From: JAVVVD01 sp964642795
Lineage (GTDB): Bacteria; Bacillota; Clostridia; Christensenellales; CAG-138
Length of the DNA stretch: 39,441 bases
Direction of reading: 5' to 3'
Assembly: GCA_964642795.1 (NCBI GenBank)
Contig: CAZXRQ010000009.1
Coordinates: 1 to 39,441 of the forward strand
How positions within the stretch are numbered: position 1 is the stretch's first letter; the number at the start of each line of letters is the position of its first letter. A program made the position numbers and the translations under genes. The notes under the pieces are model-generated. The model saw only the letters and a list, made by a program, of their open reading frames with translations, was not told where the DNA came from and searched no databases. Below are positions 18,781 through 26,606 of the stretch, in pieces.

Positions 18781-19968
18781 TTACTGGTCGTCGCCCAGCT
18801 CAAGCGGCTTCAGCTTGTATGTGAAGGTCACGCCCGGCTCCGCAAATTGGTCGTAAAACAACGTTTTTATGCGCTCCATGACGGCGCTCGCAGTCTCGTA
18901 TGTGGTGGCCGGCATAAGCACCACGTACTGGGATGCGCCGTAGCGCGTCACGGTATCACCGTTTCGAAGATTTGGCTTGAGCGCGGTGTGCAGCTTGCTC
19001 ATCATGCGCTCCATCGCTATACCGCCGCGCTCCTCGCCGTCCGCAAGGCACACCAGGGATAAGAACATCGTGGTATTGTACCGCTGAAGCAGCCTGCGCT
19101 GAAGCTGGTATATCTCCGGGAATACGCTGTAATCGCATTCATATGCGCCTGTAAAGCTTTCGGAGTCGGCAAGCACGTTGAATATGCGGTCTATATCGTT
19201 TTCCGCCTGTTCGCCCAAGCGCATCATACGCTCATACAGGCCGCGCATGGCTTCCGACCGCTGACGGTCCTCGCCGGCTATGTCATGGCGCTGAAACTGG
19301 GTAAATGCGTCGTCGCTGCGGCCAAGCTGCACCAAAGCATACATAAGCTCTGCGTTCACCCGCTCCTCCAGCGGTTCCACGTCCTGCGCACGGCGGCAGA
19401 TCTGCACGATCTCGGCATAGCTCTCATGCTCGCGCAGTATATCCGTAAGCGCATACAGCGCGTTTAGATACAGATCCCGGTAATATGCGCTTTTGTTCAC
19501 CACCCAGCTCTTTCCCTCGCTGGAGGGAAGCAGCGGCCCGCTGTATATATCCACAGCGGCGGCAAGGCAGCGTTTGCGGGTCTCACCGTCCTTTGCCAAG
19601 CCCGCTTCCTTCACCAGGCGCTCTAATTCAAACACGTCTATCGTACAGTCGAGGTTCATATTCCAGCGGTAGCCGCCGCGGCTTGTCAGCACGGAGTTTT
19701 TCAGCCCCGTGATGCCGTTATCCTCCACCATGCAGCGGTAACGGTGCAGAAGCGTACGCAGTGCGGTCGCCGCGCTGGCGCTGGAATTCTCGCCCCAGAT
19801 GTTTGCAAGCAGCTCCTCATGGGAGGCGCTCTTGCCCTGCTTTAGTATGAGATACTCCAACAGCTGGCGCGTCTTTTTTGATTGCTGAAGCCGCGACAGC
19901 ACGGCCTTGCCGTCCACGATGATCTCAAAGCCGCCCAACAGCTTTATTTTGATTTTCGATTTTCCCAT
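18781..19968 (-). CDS. SARP-type regulator: winged helix + BTAD + degenerate GGDEF-like domain
   Basis: The 395-residue protein reads as three domains. Residues 1-105 form an OmpR/PhoB-like winged helix (KTRQLLEYLILKQG, EELLANIWGE, SRGGYRWN). Residues about 112-250 form the BTAD helical repeat domain typical of SARP activators (SGPLLPSSEG, LNALYALTDILREH, LEERVNAELMYALVQLGR). Residues about 270-390 resemble a GGDEF nucleotide cyclase domain: GDTVTRYGASQYVVLMP aligns with the core, but the signature GGDEF is replaced by GASQY (344-348), so cyclase activity is unlikely and ligand sensing is more plausible. The start at 19968 has GAGG 7 bases upstream; it lies 11 bases after pilT, in one operon. 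It probably binds DNA; its targets are unknown. Confidence 0.82.
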   Translation of the reverse strand: MGKSKIKIKLLGGFEIIVDGKAVLSRLQQSKKTRQLLEYLILKQGKSASHEELLANIWGENSSASAATALRTLLHRYRCMVEDNGITGLKNSVLTSRGGYRWNMNLDCTIDVFELERLVKEAGLAKDGETRKRCLAAAVDIYSGPLLPSSEGKSWVVNKSAYYRDLYLNALYALTDILREHESYAEIVQICRRAQDVEPLEERVNAELMYALVQLGRSDDAFTQFQRHDIAGEDRQRSEAMRGLYERMMRLGEQAENDIDRIFNVLADSESFTGAYECDYSVFPEIYQLQRRLLQRYNTTMFLSLVCLADGEERGGIAMERMMSKLHTALKPNLRNGDTVTRYGASQYVVLMPATTYETASAVMERIKTLFYDQFAEPGVTFTYKLKPLELGDDQ

Positions 19969-19979
19969 AAGCGCGCACC

Positions 19980-21038
19980 TCACATAAGTTTCTTTCGCAT
20001 TTGTTCGGGATCCGAAGCATATTTAACGGCGTTTGCACGGCTTATGCGGCTCTCGCTGCACAGGCGGAATATGTCTGCATCCATGCTGCGCATACCCTGC
20101 GCTCCGCCGGTAAAGATCACACTGTCCATCTGGTGAGTTTTGTTCTCGCGTATCATGTTGGCTATGGCGTTGTTGACTATCATTATTTCAAACGCGGCCT
20201 CGCGCCCTCCGTTTTCCGCCGGTATGAGCTGCTGGCTTATCACGGCCTTCAGGCACATGGAAAGCTGCGTGCGCACCTGCGCCTGCTGGTTGGCCGGGAA
20301 CACGTCTATTATCCTGTCCACCGTGTTGGCCGCGCCTATGGTATGCAGTGTGGAGAGCAGCAGCTGCCCGGTCTCTGCCGCGGTCAGTGCGGTCTGTATG
20401 GTTTCAAGGTCGCGCATCTCGCCTACGAGTATTACGTCCGGCGCCTGCCTGAGCGATGCGCGCAACGCGGAGGCATAGCTTTTTGTATCGCTCTCGACCT
20501 CGCGCTGGGTGATCAGGCTGCGCTTGGGTGGATGCAGGAATTCCACAGGATCCTCTATTGTTATTATGTGATTTTGCTCGTTTTTGTTTATGCTGTCTAT
20601 CATGCAGGCAAGCGTAGTGGATTTGCCGCTGCCCACCGCCCCCGTCACCAGCACCATGCCCTTCCTTAATTTGGCAAGCTCTATCGCTGCGGGGGGGATG
20701 TTGTAGCTTTCCGGATCGGGTATATCCAGCGGAAGCACGCGCAGTACCAGCGCATAGCTGCCCTGCCTCTTAAGCGCATTGCATCGGAACCTGCCAACGT
20801 CCGGCACCGTGATACCGAAATCGTCGTCGCCCTCCTCCTCCACGCGCTGCATACCCCGCCGGCCGTTGAGCCTATACGCCTGCTGCATCAGCTCCTGCGT
20901 ATCGGCCGCATTAAGCGTTTGACCCAAAAACGGCTGCACACGCCCGCTTACCTTGATGCAAACGGGCGTGCCAACCGCTATAAATACATCCGACGCTTTC
21001 TTTTCCACGGCAGAGCCGAGTATCTCAGCAAGTTCCAT
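19980..21038 (-). CDS. pilT: Type IV pilus retraction ATPase (twitching motility protein)
   Basis: PilT is the hexameric cytoplasmic ATPase that drives pilus disassembly and retraction. The 352-residue length is typical. Visible motifs are Walker A GAVGSGKST (133-141), Asp box ITIEDPVEF (159-167), Walker B DVILVGEMRD (201-210), His box LLSTLHT (227-233) and the PilT-like C-terminal IRENKTHQMDS. The start at 21038 is supported by AAAGG 7 bases upstream. Its TGA overlaps the region just before the SARP regulator. No other pilus genes (pilB, pilC, pilins) are in the window, so the rest of the machine must be elsewhere. Confidence 0.93.
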   Translation of the reverse strand: MELAEILGSAVEKKASDVFIAVGTPVCIKVSGRVQPFLGQTLNAADTQELMQQAYRLNGRRGMQRVEEEGDDDFGITVPDVGRFRCNALKRQGSYALVLRVLPLDIPDPESYNIPPAAIELAKLRKGMVLVTGAVGSGKSTTLACMIDSINKNEQNHIITIEDPVEFLHPPKRSLITQREVESDTKSYASALRASLRQAPDVILVGEMRDLETIQTALTAAETGQLLLSTLHTIGAANTVDRIIDVFPANQQAQVRTQLSMCLKAVISQQLIPAENGGREAAFEIMIVNNAIANMIRENKTHQMDSVIFTGGAQGMRSMDADIFRLCSESRISRANAVKYASDPEQMRKKLM

Positions 21039-21087
21039 ATGATATCCTTTCGCAGGCAGTGGCGATATAGGTATTACCACGTTACAT

Positions 21088-21117
21088 AGTATATCACATG
21101 TTTGTGCAGTCTTGCAA
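21088..21117 (-). promoter_or_regulatory. Promoter of the pilT/SARP operon
   Basis: TTGCAA (21112-21117), an 18-base spacer and TATACT (21088-21093) with a TG one base upstream (extended -10) lie about 50 bases before the pilT start. Confidence 0.65.
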
Positions 21118-21130
21118 TATTACCGCGTCA

Positions 21131-22381
21131 TTATTTTATAAAGTTTTCACCGGTGCCGTAATGCTCCAGAACATAATCTATATCCTTGTCGCCGCGGCCG
21201 GACAGGTTCACGAGTATGCTGCCAGTCTCCTGCTCGCGCGCATAGCGTATAGCGTAGGCAAGCGCATGGCTGCTCTCTATGGCGGGGATTATGCCCTCCA
21301 GCCTGCAAAGCAGAAAGAACGCCTCCATCGCCTCGTCATCGGTGACGCTTTCGTACTGTACACGGCCAACATCGTGCAAAAACGCGTGCTCCGGCCCTAC
21401 GGCAGGATAATCCAAACCGCTCGCCACGGAGTATACCGGCTGCGGCTCGCCCTTTTCGTTTTGCAGCAGATAGCTGTCAAATCCGTGCAGCACACCCTTC
21501 TTGCCATAGGTTATGCTGGCGGCGTTATCGCCCACGGCCGGGCCGCGGCCCATTGGCTCCACGCCCACTATGTCCACCGGTGCGTCCAAAAATGGGATGA
21601 ACATGCCCGCGGCGTTGCTGCCGCCGCCTACGCAGGCACAAACCACGTCGGGCAGGTTCCCGGTCATCTCCACGAACTGCTCGCGCGCCTCTATCCCCAC
21701 CACGGACTGGAAATCCCGTACCATCTTGGGGAACGGATGCGGGCCTACCGCACTGCCAATGCAGTATATTGCGGTCTCATACTCCTTAAGATATGCCTCG
21801 AACGCCGCGTCCACCGCTTCTTTAAGAGTCATAAGCCCGTCGTATACCGGCACGACCTTCGCGCCCAGCATTTTCATACGGGTCACATTGGGCGCCTGCT
21901 TCTTTATGTCCACCTCGCCCATGTAGATATCGCACTCCATGCCGAAATATGCCGCCGCCGTGGCGAGCGCAACGCCGTGCTGCCCCGCTCCGGTCTCAGC
22001 GATCAGCTTCTTCTTGCCCATGTACTTGGCAAGCAGGCCCTCGCCCATGCAGTGATTGAGCTTGTGCGCGCCGGTATGGTTCAAGTCCTCGCGTTTAAGG
22101 TATATCTGGCATTTGCCCAGCGAACGGCTTAGGCGCTCGCAGTGATACACCGGCGTGGGGCGGCCCTGAAACTCCCGGCGTATGCGGCGCAGCTCGCTTA
22201 TAAACTGCGCGCTGTGGCATATGGTCTCATACGCGGCGTCGATCTCCTGAAACGCCGGCACAAGCTGCGGGGGCAAAAACGCGCCGCCGTATGCGCCGAA
22301 GCAGCCGTTCCTGTCCGGAAAGTGCTTGAGATAATTGTCAAAATCCCGATACGTCATCTTCTCTTTTACTAAGAACTCCAT
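21131..22381 (-). CDS. trpB: Tryptophan synthase beta subunit (stand-alone)
   Basis: TrpB is a PLP enzyme that condenses indole with serine to make tryptophan. The 416-residue product has the PLP lysine in HTGAHKLNH (K107), the catalytic Glu in AETGAGQHG (E129), the phosphate-binding loop VGGGSNAAG (251-259) and the C-terminal SGRGDKD. The start at 22381 (MEFLVKEK) is preferred because GGGGTGGGG lies 8 bases upstream; the ATG at 22417 has its purine run too close. No trpA or other trp gene is next to it, so it may salvage indole or work with a distant trpA. Its leader is a T-box with a Trp codon, so expression should rise when charged tRNA-Trp is scarce. Confidence 0.93.
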   Translation of the reverse strand: MEFLVKEKMTYRDFDNYLKHFPDRNGCFGAYGGAFLPPQLVPAFQEIDAAYETICHSAQFISELRRIRREFQGRPTPVYHCERLSRSLGKCQIYLKREDLNHTGAHKLNHCMGEGLLAKYMGKKKLIAETGAGQHGVALATAAAYFGMECDIYMGEVDIKKQAPNVTRMKMLGAKVVPVYDGLMTLKEAVDAAFEAYLKEYETAIYCIGSAVGPHPFPKMVRDFQSVVGIEAREQFVEMTGNLPDVVCACVGGGSNAAGMFIPFLDAPVDIVGVEPMGRGPAVGDNAASITYGKKGVLHGFDSYLLQNEKGEPQPVYSVASGLDYPAVGPEHAFLHDVGRVQYESVTDDEAMEAFFLLCRLEGIIPAIESSHALAYAIRYAREQETGSILVNLSGRGDKDIDYVLEHYGTGENFIK

Positions 22382-22453
22382 TGTGTTTACCCCACCCCGG
22401 CGTTGGCCCCGGAGCATATCCTTTCAAATAACTGTCATTCTTATTCCGGCGGC

Positions 22454-22743
22454 AAAAAAATAACGCCCCCGCGCGCCATATAAGACGCTGCAAGGGCGAA
22501 TATCACGAAATATCGCGGTGCCACCTTGCTTCCCGAATAAACGGGCAGCTCAATCTGAGATGCCAACACATCCCATGCGCTGTAACGGGCGCGCCCCGTT
22601 GCGGGATACTCGGCGGATGCTCTCCGTCTTTCGCCACACGCTCGATGGCCCATTTGCAAGCCCGTCTCCTGCGGGTTTCCAGCCTCCCCGCTCTCTGTAA
22701 GGGCGTATGCCTGCGTTACTCCCATCTCGAAGCTTTGATTATT
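22454..22743 (-). promoter_or_regulatory. T-box riboswitch, Trp-specific, with terminator
   Basis: The minus-strand leader of trpB carries the T-box sequence AAGGTGGCACCGCG (22514-22527), which binds the free 3' end of uncharged tRNA. Stem I parts are visible, including AGAGAGCGGGGAGGCTGGAA and an AGTAAC loop-E-like element. The presumed specifier codon is UGG (22650-22652), followed by G and the closing CCATC, which pairs with GATGG on the 5' side; UGG is the tryptophan codon, matching the downstream gene. The expression platform is a terminator hairpin (22464-22498) with a T run at 22454-22463. Gene-free stretch 22382-22878 is fully accounted for by this leader and two divergent promoters. 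Confidence 0.93.
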
Positions 22744-22749
22744 GCGTGC

Positions 22750-22778
22750 ATTATAATCCCAACAATTTGTGATGTCAA
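22750..22778 (-). promoter_or_regulatory. Promoter of the T-box/trpB transcript
   Basis: The minus strand has a perfect TTGACA (22773-22778), exactly 17 bases, and a perfect TATAAT (22750-22755). The predicted transcription start is near 22743. The core promoter is consensus-strength, so control must come from the T-box. Confidence 0.88.
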
Positions 22779-22813
22779 GCAATAAATACAGATGTTTTTT
22801 ATTCGTGTATCCG

Positions 22814-22822
22814 TGCTATAAT
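22814..22822 (+). promoter_or_regulatory. Extended -10 promoter of pfp
   Basis: TGCTATAAT at 22814-22822 is an extended -10 with a perfect hexamer, about 57 bases before the pfp start. No good -35 is visible. It is divergent from the trpB promoter. Confidence 0.65.
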
Positions 22823-22878
22823 GTATGTGGTGAAATGTTGCATTGATTTTGTTATTTTTAATATGGAGGTTCATCATA

Positions 22879-24132
22879 ATGGCAAACACCCTCAAAGGCG
22901 CGCTGGTCATAGGCCAGTCCGGCGGTCCCACTTCCGTGATCAACGCAAGCGCGTACGGCGTGGTACGCACCGCGCTTGACTGCCCGGACATAACCGCAGT
23001 TTACGGCGCTGCGCACGGCATAAAGGGAATACTCGACGACGCGCTATACGATATGGGCAAGGAGGAGCCTCGCGAGCTCGAGCTGCTTTTGCACACCCCC
23101 AGCAGCGCGCTGGGCTCGGTGCGCTACAAATTGAAGGACAGCTCAGTGGACGAGACCGACTATAAGCGCATACTCGAGGTGTTCAAAAAGCGCAACATCC
23201 GCTATTTCATGTATAACGGCGGAAACGACTCCATGGACACCTGCAACAAGATCAGCAAATACATGCAGCGCGAGGGCTACGAGTGCCGCATAATGGGCGT
23301 GCCCAAGACCGTGGACAACGATTTGTTCGGCACCGATCACTGCCCCGGCTACCCCTCCGCCGCCAAATATATCGCCACCACCTGCATGGAGCTTTATCAC
23401 GACGCGCGAGTATACGATACCGGTATGGTCTGCATAGTGGAATGCATGGGCAGGCACGCGGGCTGGCTCACCGCCGCCGCCGCGCTCGCGACCCACGCCG
23501 GCGCAGGTCCCGATCTTATATATCTGCCGGAGCGCCCGTTCGACATGCAGAGCTTCCTTTCCGATATACGCAACGTATACGACCGCGAGGGCAAATGCCT
23601 TGTTGCAGTCAGCGAAGGCATACGCGACCGCGACGGCCGTTTCATAGTGGAATACGGCGCGGGCGACGGCAGCGTGGACGCCTTCGGTCACAAGCAGTTA
23701 GGCGGTCTGGCCGCCACGCTCGCGGACATGGTAAAAACAAAGCTTCCCGGCGTGAAGTGCCGGCCGATAGAGTTCTCCCTTATGCAGCGCTGCGCGGCGC
23801 ACATCGCCAGCCAGACCGACGTAGACGAAGCGTTCATGGCGGGCAAGGCCGCCGTAGATCACGCGGTCGCAGGCATTACGGACAGGATGGTAGGCTTTGA
23901 GCGCAGCTATGACGCAACCGGCAAATACGTTTGCAATATCAAGCTGTTTGACCTTACCGACGTGGCCAACGCCGAAAAGAAGGTACCGGATGATATGATA
24001 ACCCTCGAGGGCAACGGCATAACGCAGGCGTTCATAGATTACGCGCTGCCTCTTATACAGGGCCAGCCGGCCGTGACCTATGAAAACGGTCTGCCCCGTT
24101 TTGCCAAACTCAAAAAAATGATTGCGGAGTGA
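22879..24132 (+). CDS. pfp: Phosphofructokinase, pyrophosphate-dependent type
   Basis: The enzyme phosphorylates fructose 6-phosphate in glycolysis. In the PFK family the residues after the GG loop and before TIDND separate ATP from PPi users. Here the loop is GGNDSMDT (114-121) with Asp where ATP enzymes have Gly, and PKTVDND (142-148) with Lys in place of the Gly of the ATP enzymes' PGT. Both are PPi-type signatures. MGRHAGW (190-196) is the fructose-6-phosphate site. PPi use is reversible and saves ATP, common in anaerobes. The start at 22879 has GGAGG 9 bases upstream. The TGA is 6 bases before rlmB. Confidence 0.9.
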   Translation: MANTLKGALVIGQSGGPTSVINASAYGVVRTALDCPDITAVYGAAHGIKGILDDALYDMGKEEPRELELLLHTPSSALGSVRYKLKDSSVDETDYKRILEVFKKRNIRYFMYNGGNDSMDTCNKISKYMQREGYECRIMGVPKTVDNDLFGTDHCPGYPSAAKYIATTCMELYHDARVYDTGMVCIVECMGRHAGWLTAAAALATHAGAGPDLIYLPERPFDMQSFLSDIRNVYDREGKCLVAVSEGIRDRDGRFIVEYGAGDGSVDAFGHKQLGGLAATLADMVKTKLPGVKCRPIEFSLMQRCAAHIASQTDVDEAFMAGKAAVDHAVAGITDRMVGFERSYDATGKYVCNIKLFDLTDVANAEKKVPDDMITLEGNGITQAFIDYALPLIQGQPAVTYENGLPRFAKLKKMIAE

Positions 24133-24138
24133 TGATTT

Positions 24139-25173
24139 ATGGATGATCGCAGGAGCACGGGCCGTTCGTATGGCAATAAAAAATGGAGCTCTACCCGCTC
24201 CTCCCCGGAGGAGATAACCGGCTTTAGGGAGGGAAAGCCCGTGTATGCCAAGGCCGGCGAAAAGTACAAAAAGGACGATAAGCCGGCGTACGGCAAGTCC
24301 GGCGGCACATACAAAAAGGATGCGCCCACCTATCAGCGCAGCAAAAAGAGCGTACACGACAAGGCGGAAAGCGCGCAGACCGGCGCAGCGGAGACGCAGA
24401 GCGCGCCCGTACGGGAGGACGAGCTCCCCTACCTCGTGATGGGGAGAAACGCCGTGCGCGAGGCGATAAAATCCGGCCGCAGCATAGACCGGCTGCTGGT
24501 GAGCTCGGAGCTGGACGGTTCTCTGCGCGAGATCGTAAACCTGGCCCGTGACAACGGCGTGCAGGTGCGGCAGGTGGAGCGCGCCAAGCTGGACGAGCTG
24601 TGTATGCCGTTTGGCCACGGCGAAAAGACCGGCAACCATCAGGGCATAGTGGCGCAGGTGCCCGGCGTGCAGTACTGCGAGCTTACCGATATCCTCAACG
24701 CCGCCAAGGCAAAGGGCGAGCCGCCCTTTGTGATACTGCTCGACGGCATAGAGGACCCGTACAATTTGGGCAGCATAATTCGCAGCGCGGAATGTGCCGG
24801 AGCGCACGGCGTGGTTATACCCAACCGCCGCGCGGCAAGCGTCACGTCCTCTGCGTGCAAGGCCAGCGCGGGCGCGGTGGAATACATGAAGATAGCCCGC
24901 GTGTCCAACCTTTCCGGCGCGATACAGCGGCTCAAGGACGAGGGCCTGTTTATCGCAGGCGCCGATATGACGGGCTCTCCCATGGCGTCCTGCCGGCTTG
25001 ACGGAGCCATAGGCCTTGTAATCGGCAACGAGGGCAGCGGCATATCGCGCCTAATCAAGCAAAACTGCGATATGCTCGCAGCCATACCCATGGGCGGCAG
25101 CATAGGCTCGCTCAACGCCTCCGTTGCGGCAGCTATACTGATGTTTGAAAAGCGGAGACAGGACGGTAAATGA
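24139..25173 (+). CDS. rlmB: 23S rRNA 2'-O-ribose methyltransferase, SpoU/TrmH family, with basic N-terminal extension
   Basis: SpoU-class enzymes methylate the 2'-OH of RNA with S-adenosylmethionine through a knotted fold. The three motifs are visible: DPYNLGSIIRSAECAG (206-221), GLVIGNEGSGIS (292-303) and IPMGGSIGSLNASVA (316-330). The substrate-binding L30e-like domain begins near residue 98 (YLVMGRNAVREAI). The first about 95 residues are a Lys/Gly/Tyr/Ser-rich disordered extension with a loose repeat (YAKAGEKYKKD, YGKSGGTYKKD), probably an RNA-binding tail. Gene context matches rlmB of Bacillus and clostridia, where it precedes sigH. Exact target (G2251-type versus another SpoU site) is inferred. 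Its TGA overlaps the sigH start. Confidence 0.9.
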   Translation: MDDRRSTGRSYGNKKWSSTRSSPEEITGFREGKPVYAKAGEKYKKDDKPAYGKSGGTYKKDAPTYQRSKKSVHDKAESAQTGAAETQSAPVREDELPYLVMGRNAVREAIKSGRSIDRLLVSSELDGSLREIVNLARDNGVQVRQVERAKLDELCMPFGHGEKTGNHQGIVAQVPGVQYCELTDILNAAKAKGEPPFVILLDGIEDPYNLGSIIRSAECAGAHGVVIPNRRAASVTSSACKASAGAVEYMKIARVSNLSGAIQRLKDEGLFIAGADMTGSPMASCRLDGAIGLVIGNEGSGISRLIKQNCDMLAAIPMGGSIGSLNASVAAAILMFEKRRQDGK

Positions 25174-25790
25174 TGCAGACGGATCCCGAACCGCTCAGCA
25201 CGCTGAGCGATGAGGAGCTGGCCGCGCTGGCCAAGGGCGGCGAAAGCGCCGCCGACGCTACCGAGCTTTTATGCGAACGGTACAAAAACCTTGTGCGCAT
25301 AAAGGCGCGGCCGTATTTCCTGATCGGTGCGGATCGGGAGGATCTCGTTCAGGAGGGCATGATAGGGCTTTATAAGGCCATACGCGATTATGACGACGGT
25401 CACGGCGCGGCGTTTCGCTCCTTTGCGGAGATGTGCATACTGCGGCAGATAATCAACGCCATAAAGACCGCAACGCGGCAGAAGCACCGGCCGCTCAACA
25501 GCTATGTTTCCATATACCAGCCTCTGTACGACGAAAATGCCGAGCGCACCGTTATGGACGTGTTTTCGCTTACCGCGGAAAACCCGGAGGATACAATAAT
25601 CGGCCGCGAGACCGTGGCCGATATATCAAAGCGCCTGGACGCCGCGCTCACCCCGCTGGAAAAGCAGGTGCTGCGGCTGTATTTAGACGGCATGTCCTAT
25701 CAGGATATTGCCGCGAAGCTGGGGCGCGGCACCAAAAGCGTGGATAACGCGCTTCAGCGCGTAAAGGCCAAATTAGAGCGTTTTATTTAG
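25170..25790 (+). CDS. sigH: RNA polymerase sigma-H factor (stationary phase/sporulation)
   Basis: The 206-residue protein has region 2 (ARPYFLIGADREDLVQEGMI, FRSFAEMCILRQIINAIKTA), the SigH-typical TRQKHRPLNSYVSI, and region 4 (LTPLEKQVLRLYLDGMSYQD, GRGTKSVDNALQRVKAKLE). In Bacillota SigH directs transition-state, competence and early sporulation genes. The ATG shares bases with the rlmB stop (ATGA), a 4-base overlap, so it is coupled; the Bacillus neighbour yacP between these genes is absent. It ends with TAG. Its presence fits a spore-forming ancestry, though other sporulation genes are not seen here. Confidence 0.93.
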   Translation: MMQTDPEPLSTLSDEELAALAKGGESAADATELLCERYKNLVRIKARPYFLIGADREDLVQEGMIGLYKAIRDYDDGHGAAFRSFAEMCILRQIINAIKTATRQKHRPLNSYVSIYQPLYDENAERTVMDVFSLTAENPEDTIIGRETVADISKRLDAALTPLEKQVLRLYLDGMSYQDIAAKLGRGTKSVDNALQRVKAKLERFI

Positions 25791-25798
25791 CTTTCACC

Positions 25799-25827
25799 TT
25801 GGCAAAGCACTCCATGTATTGTATAAT
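25799..25827 (+). promoter_or_regulatory. Promoter of the ECF transporter operon, with flanking inverted repeat
   Basis: TTGGCA (25799-25804), a 17-base spacer and a perfect TATAAT (25822-25827) lie about 70 bases before the S-component gene. An 8-base inverted repeat flanks it: ACCTTGGC (25796-25803) over the -35 and GCCAAGGT (25852-25859) in the leader. The short leader leaves no room for a known riboswitch. The repeat could be a repressor site or chance. Confidence 0.7.
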
Positions 25828-25895
25828 ATATTACGGTGTGAGATATTCCGCGCCAAGGTATTATATTCCAATCAAATCAACGGAGGGTAATAAAA

Positions 25896-26486
25896 ATGGA
25901 AAATCTTGAAAAGAAGAGCTTCGGCAAACTGCTGCTTGGCTCCTGGAACACCAGGACCATCGTTGCCATCGCTATCGGCGCTGCATTGTTCGGCGTGCTG
26001 ATGGTTTACGGCAGCATTCCCGTGTTCACCAACACCTATCTCACCAGCGCCATGATAGTGCCGGTAATAGTAGGCGCGCTGTTCGGGCCTGTGCCCGCGA
26101 TGGTCACGCTGCTCATCGGCAACTTCCTGGCCGACCTAATCGGCGGCTGGGGCTTCTGGTTTGACTGGACCATCGGCAACGGCTTCCTCGGCCTGTGCGT
26201 AGGCCTGCTGCCCGTATACGGCGCGCGCATCACCGACGGCGTCTTCAAGTGGTGGCATGCGCTGATTTATGCGCTTTGCTGCATAGTCGGCAACGCCATA
26301 GCCTTCGGCGTGATAACCCCAGTTATGACCAGCCTGTTCTACTCCGCCGACCTCGAGCTCACGTTCATGCAGTCCTTGGCGAGCGGGCTCTCCAACTGCG
26401 CAGTGCTCATCATCATCGGTATCCCCATACTGTTCCTGCTGGCGTCGCGTTACAGGAAGCGTTCCAACCTCAAGGAAGAGGAGTAA
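25896..26486 (+). CDS. ECF transporter substrate-binding (S) component, UPF0397-like
   Basis: The 196-residue integral membrane protein has about six hydrophobic helices and the S-component pattern near the N-terminus (TRTIVAIAIGAALFGVL, then GALFGPVPAMVTLLIGNFLAD). It resembles the UPF0397 group, whose members captures small vitamins or precursors and dock on an ATPase-T module. The downstream genes encode exactly that module. The ligand is not determinable from sequence; methionine precursors, thiamine-related compounds and riboflavin are all known for ECF S proteins. GGAGGG lies 8 bases before the ATG. A terminator hairpin lies between this gene and the ATPase, which should make S protein more abundant than the module. 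Confidence 0.87.
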   Translation: MENLEKKSFGKLLLGSWNTRTIVAIAIGAALFGVLMVYGSIPVFTNTYLTSAMIVPVIVGALFGPVPAMVTLLIGNFLADLIGGWGFWFDWTIGNGFLGLCVGLLPVYGARITDGVFKWWHALIYALCCIVGNAIAFGVITPVMTSLFYSADLELTFMQSLASGLSNCAVLIIIGIPILFLLASRYRKRSNLKEEE

Positions 26487-26493
26487 CACACCC

Positions 26494-26522
26494 TTTGAAA
26501 AGCGGCTTCTCCGCTTTTCAAA
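26494..26522 (+). repeat. 12-bp perfect hairpin after the S-component gene
   Basis: TTTGAAAAGCGG and CCGCTTTTCAAA form a perfect 12-bp stem with a 5-base loop, 7 bases after the stop codon. No T run follows, so it may stabilise the upstream mRNA end rather than terminate. Confidence 0.7.
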
Positions 26523-26547
26523 CCGCAAATTACTGTGGCCCTATAAC

Positions 26548-26586
26548 GCCGGGGCGGACGTATGCTCCGCTCCGGCTTTCCTTTTT
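26548..26586 (+). terminator. Intrinsic terminator/attenuator inside the ECF operon
   Basis: The stem runs GCCGG-G-GCGGA with TCCGC-T-CCGGC (11 pairs including one G-U) around a 7-base loop and is followed by TTTCCTTTTT. It ends about 20 bases before the ATPase start, so only readthrough transcripts should reach the ATPase, T component and amidohydrolase genes unless an unseen promoter exists. Confidence 0.8.
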
Positions 26587-26606
26587 CAGCATACGGGAGC
26601 ATATAT

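Noticed and set aside
20140..20400. PilT as a type II secretion or PilB ATPase
   Set aside because: The length, lack of an N-terminal PilB domain and the PilT-type C-terminal motif favour the retraction ATPase.
22441..22782. 113-codon minus-strand ORF upstream of trpB
   Set aside because: It lies entirely in the T-box leader, whose conserved elements explain the sequence.
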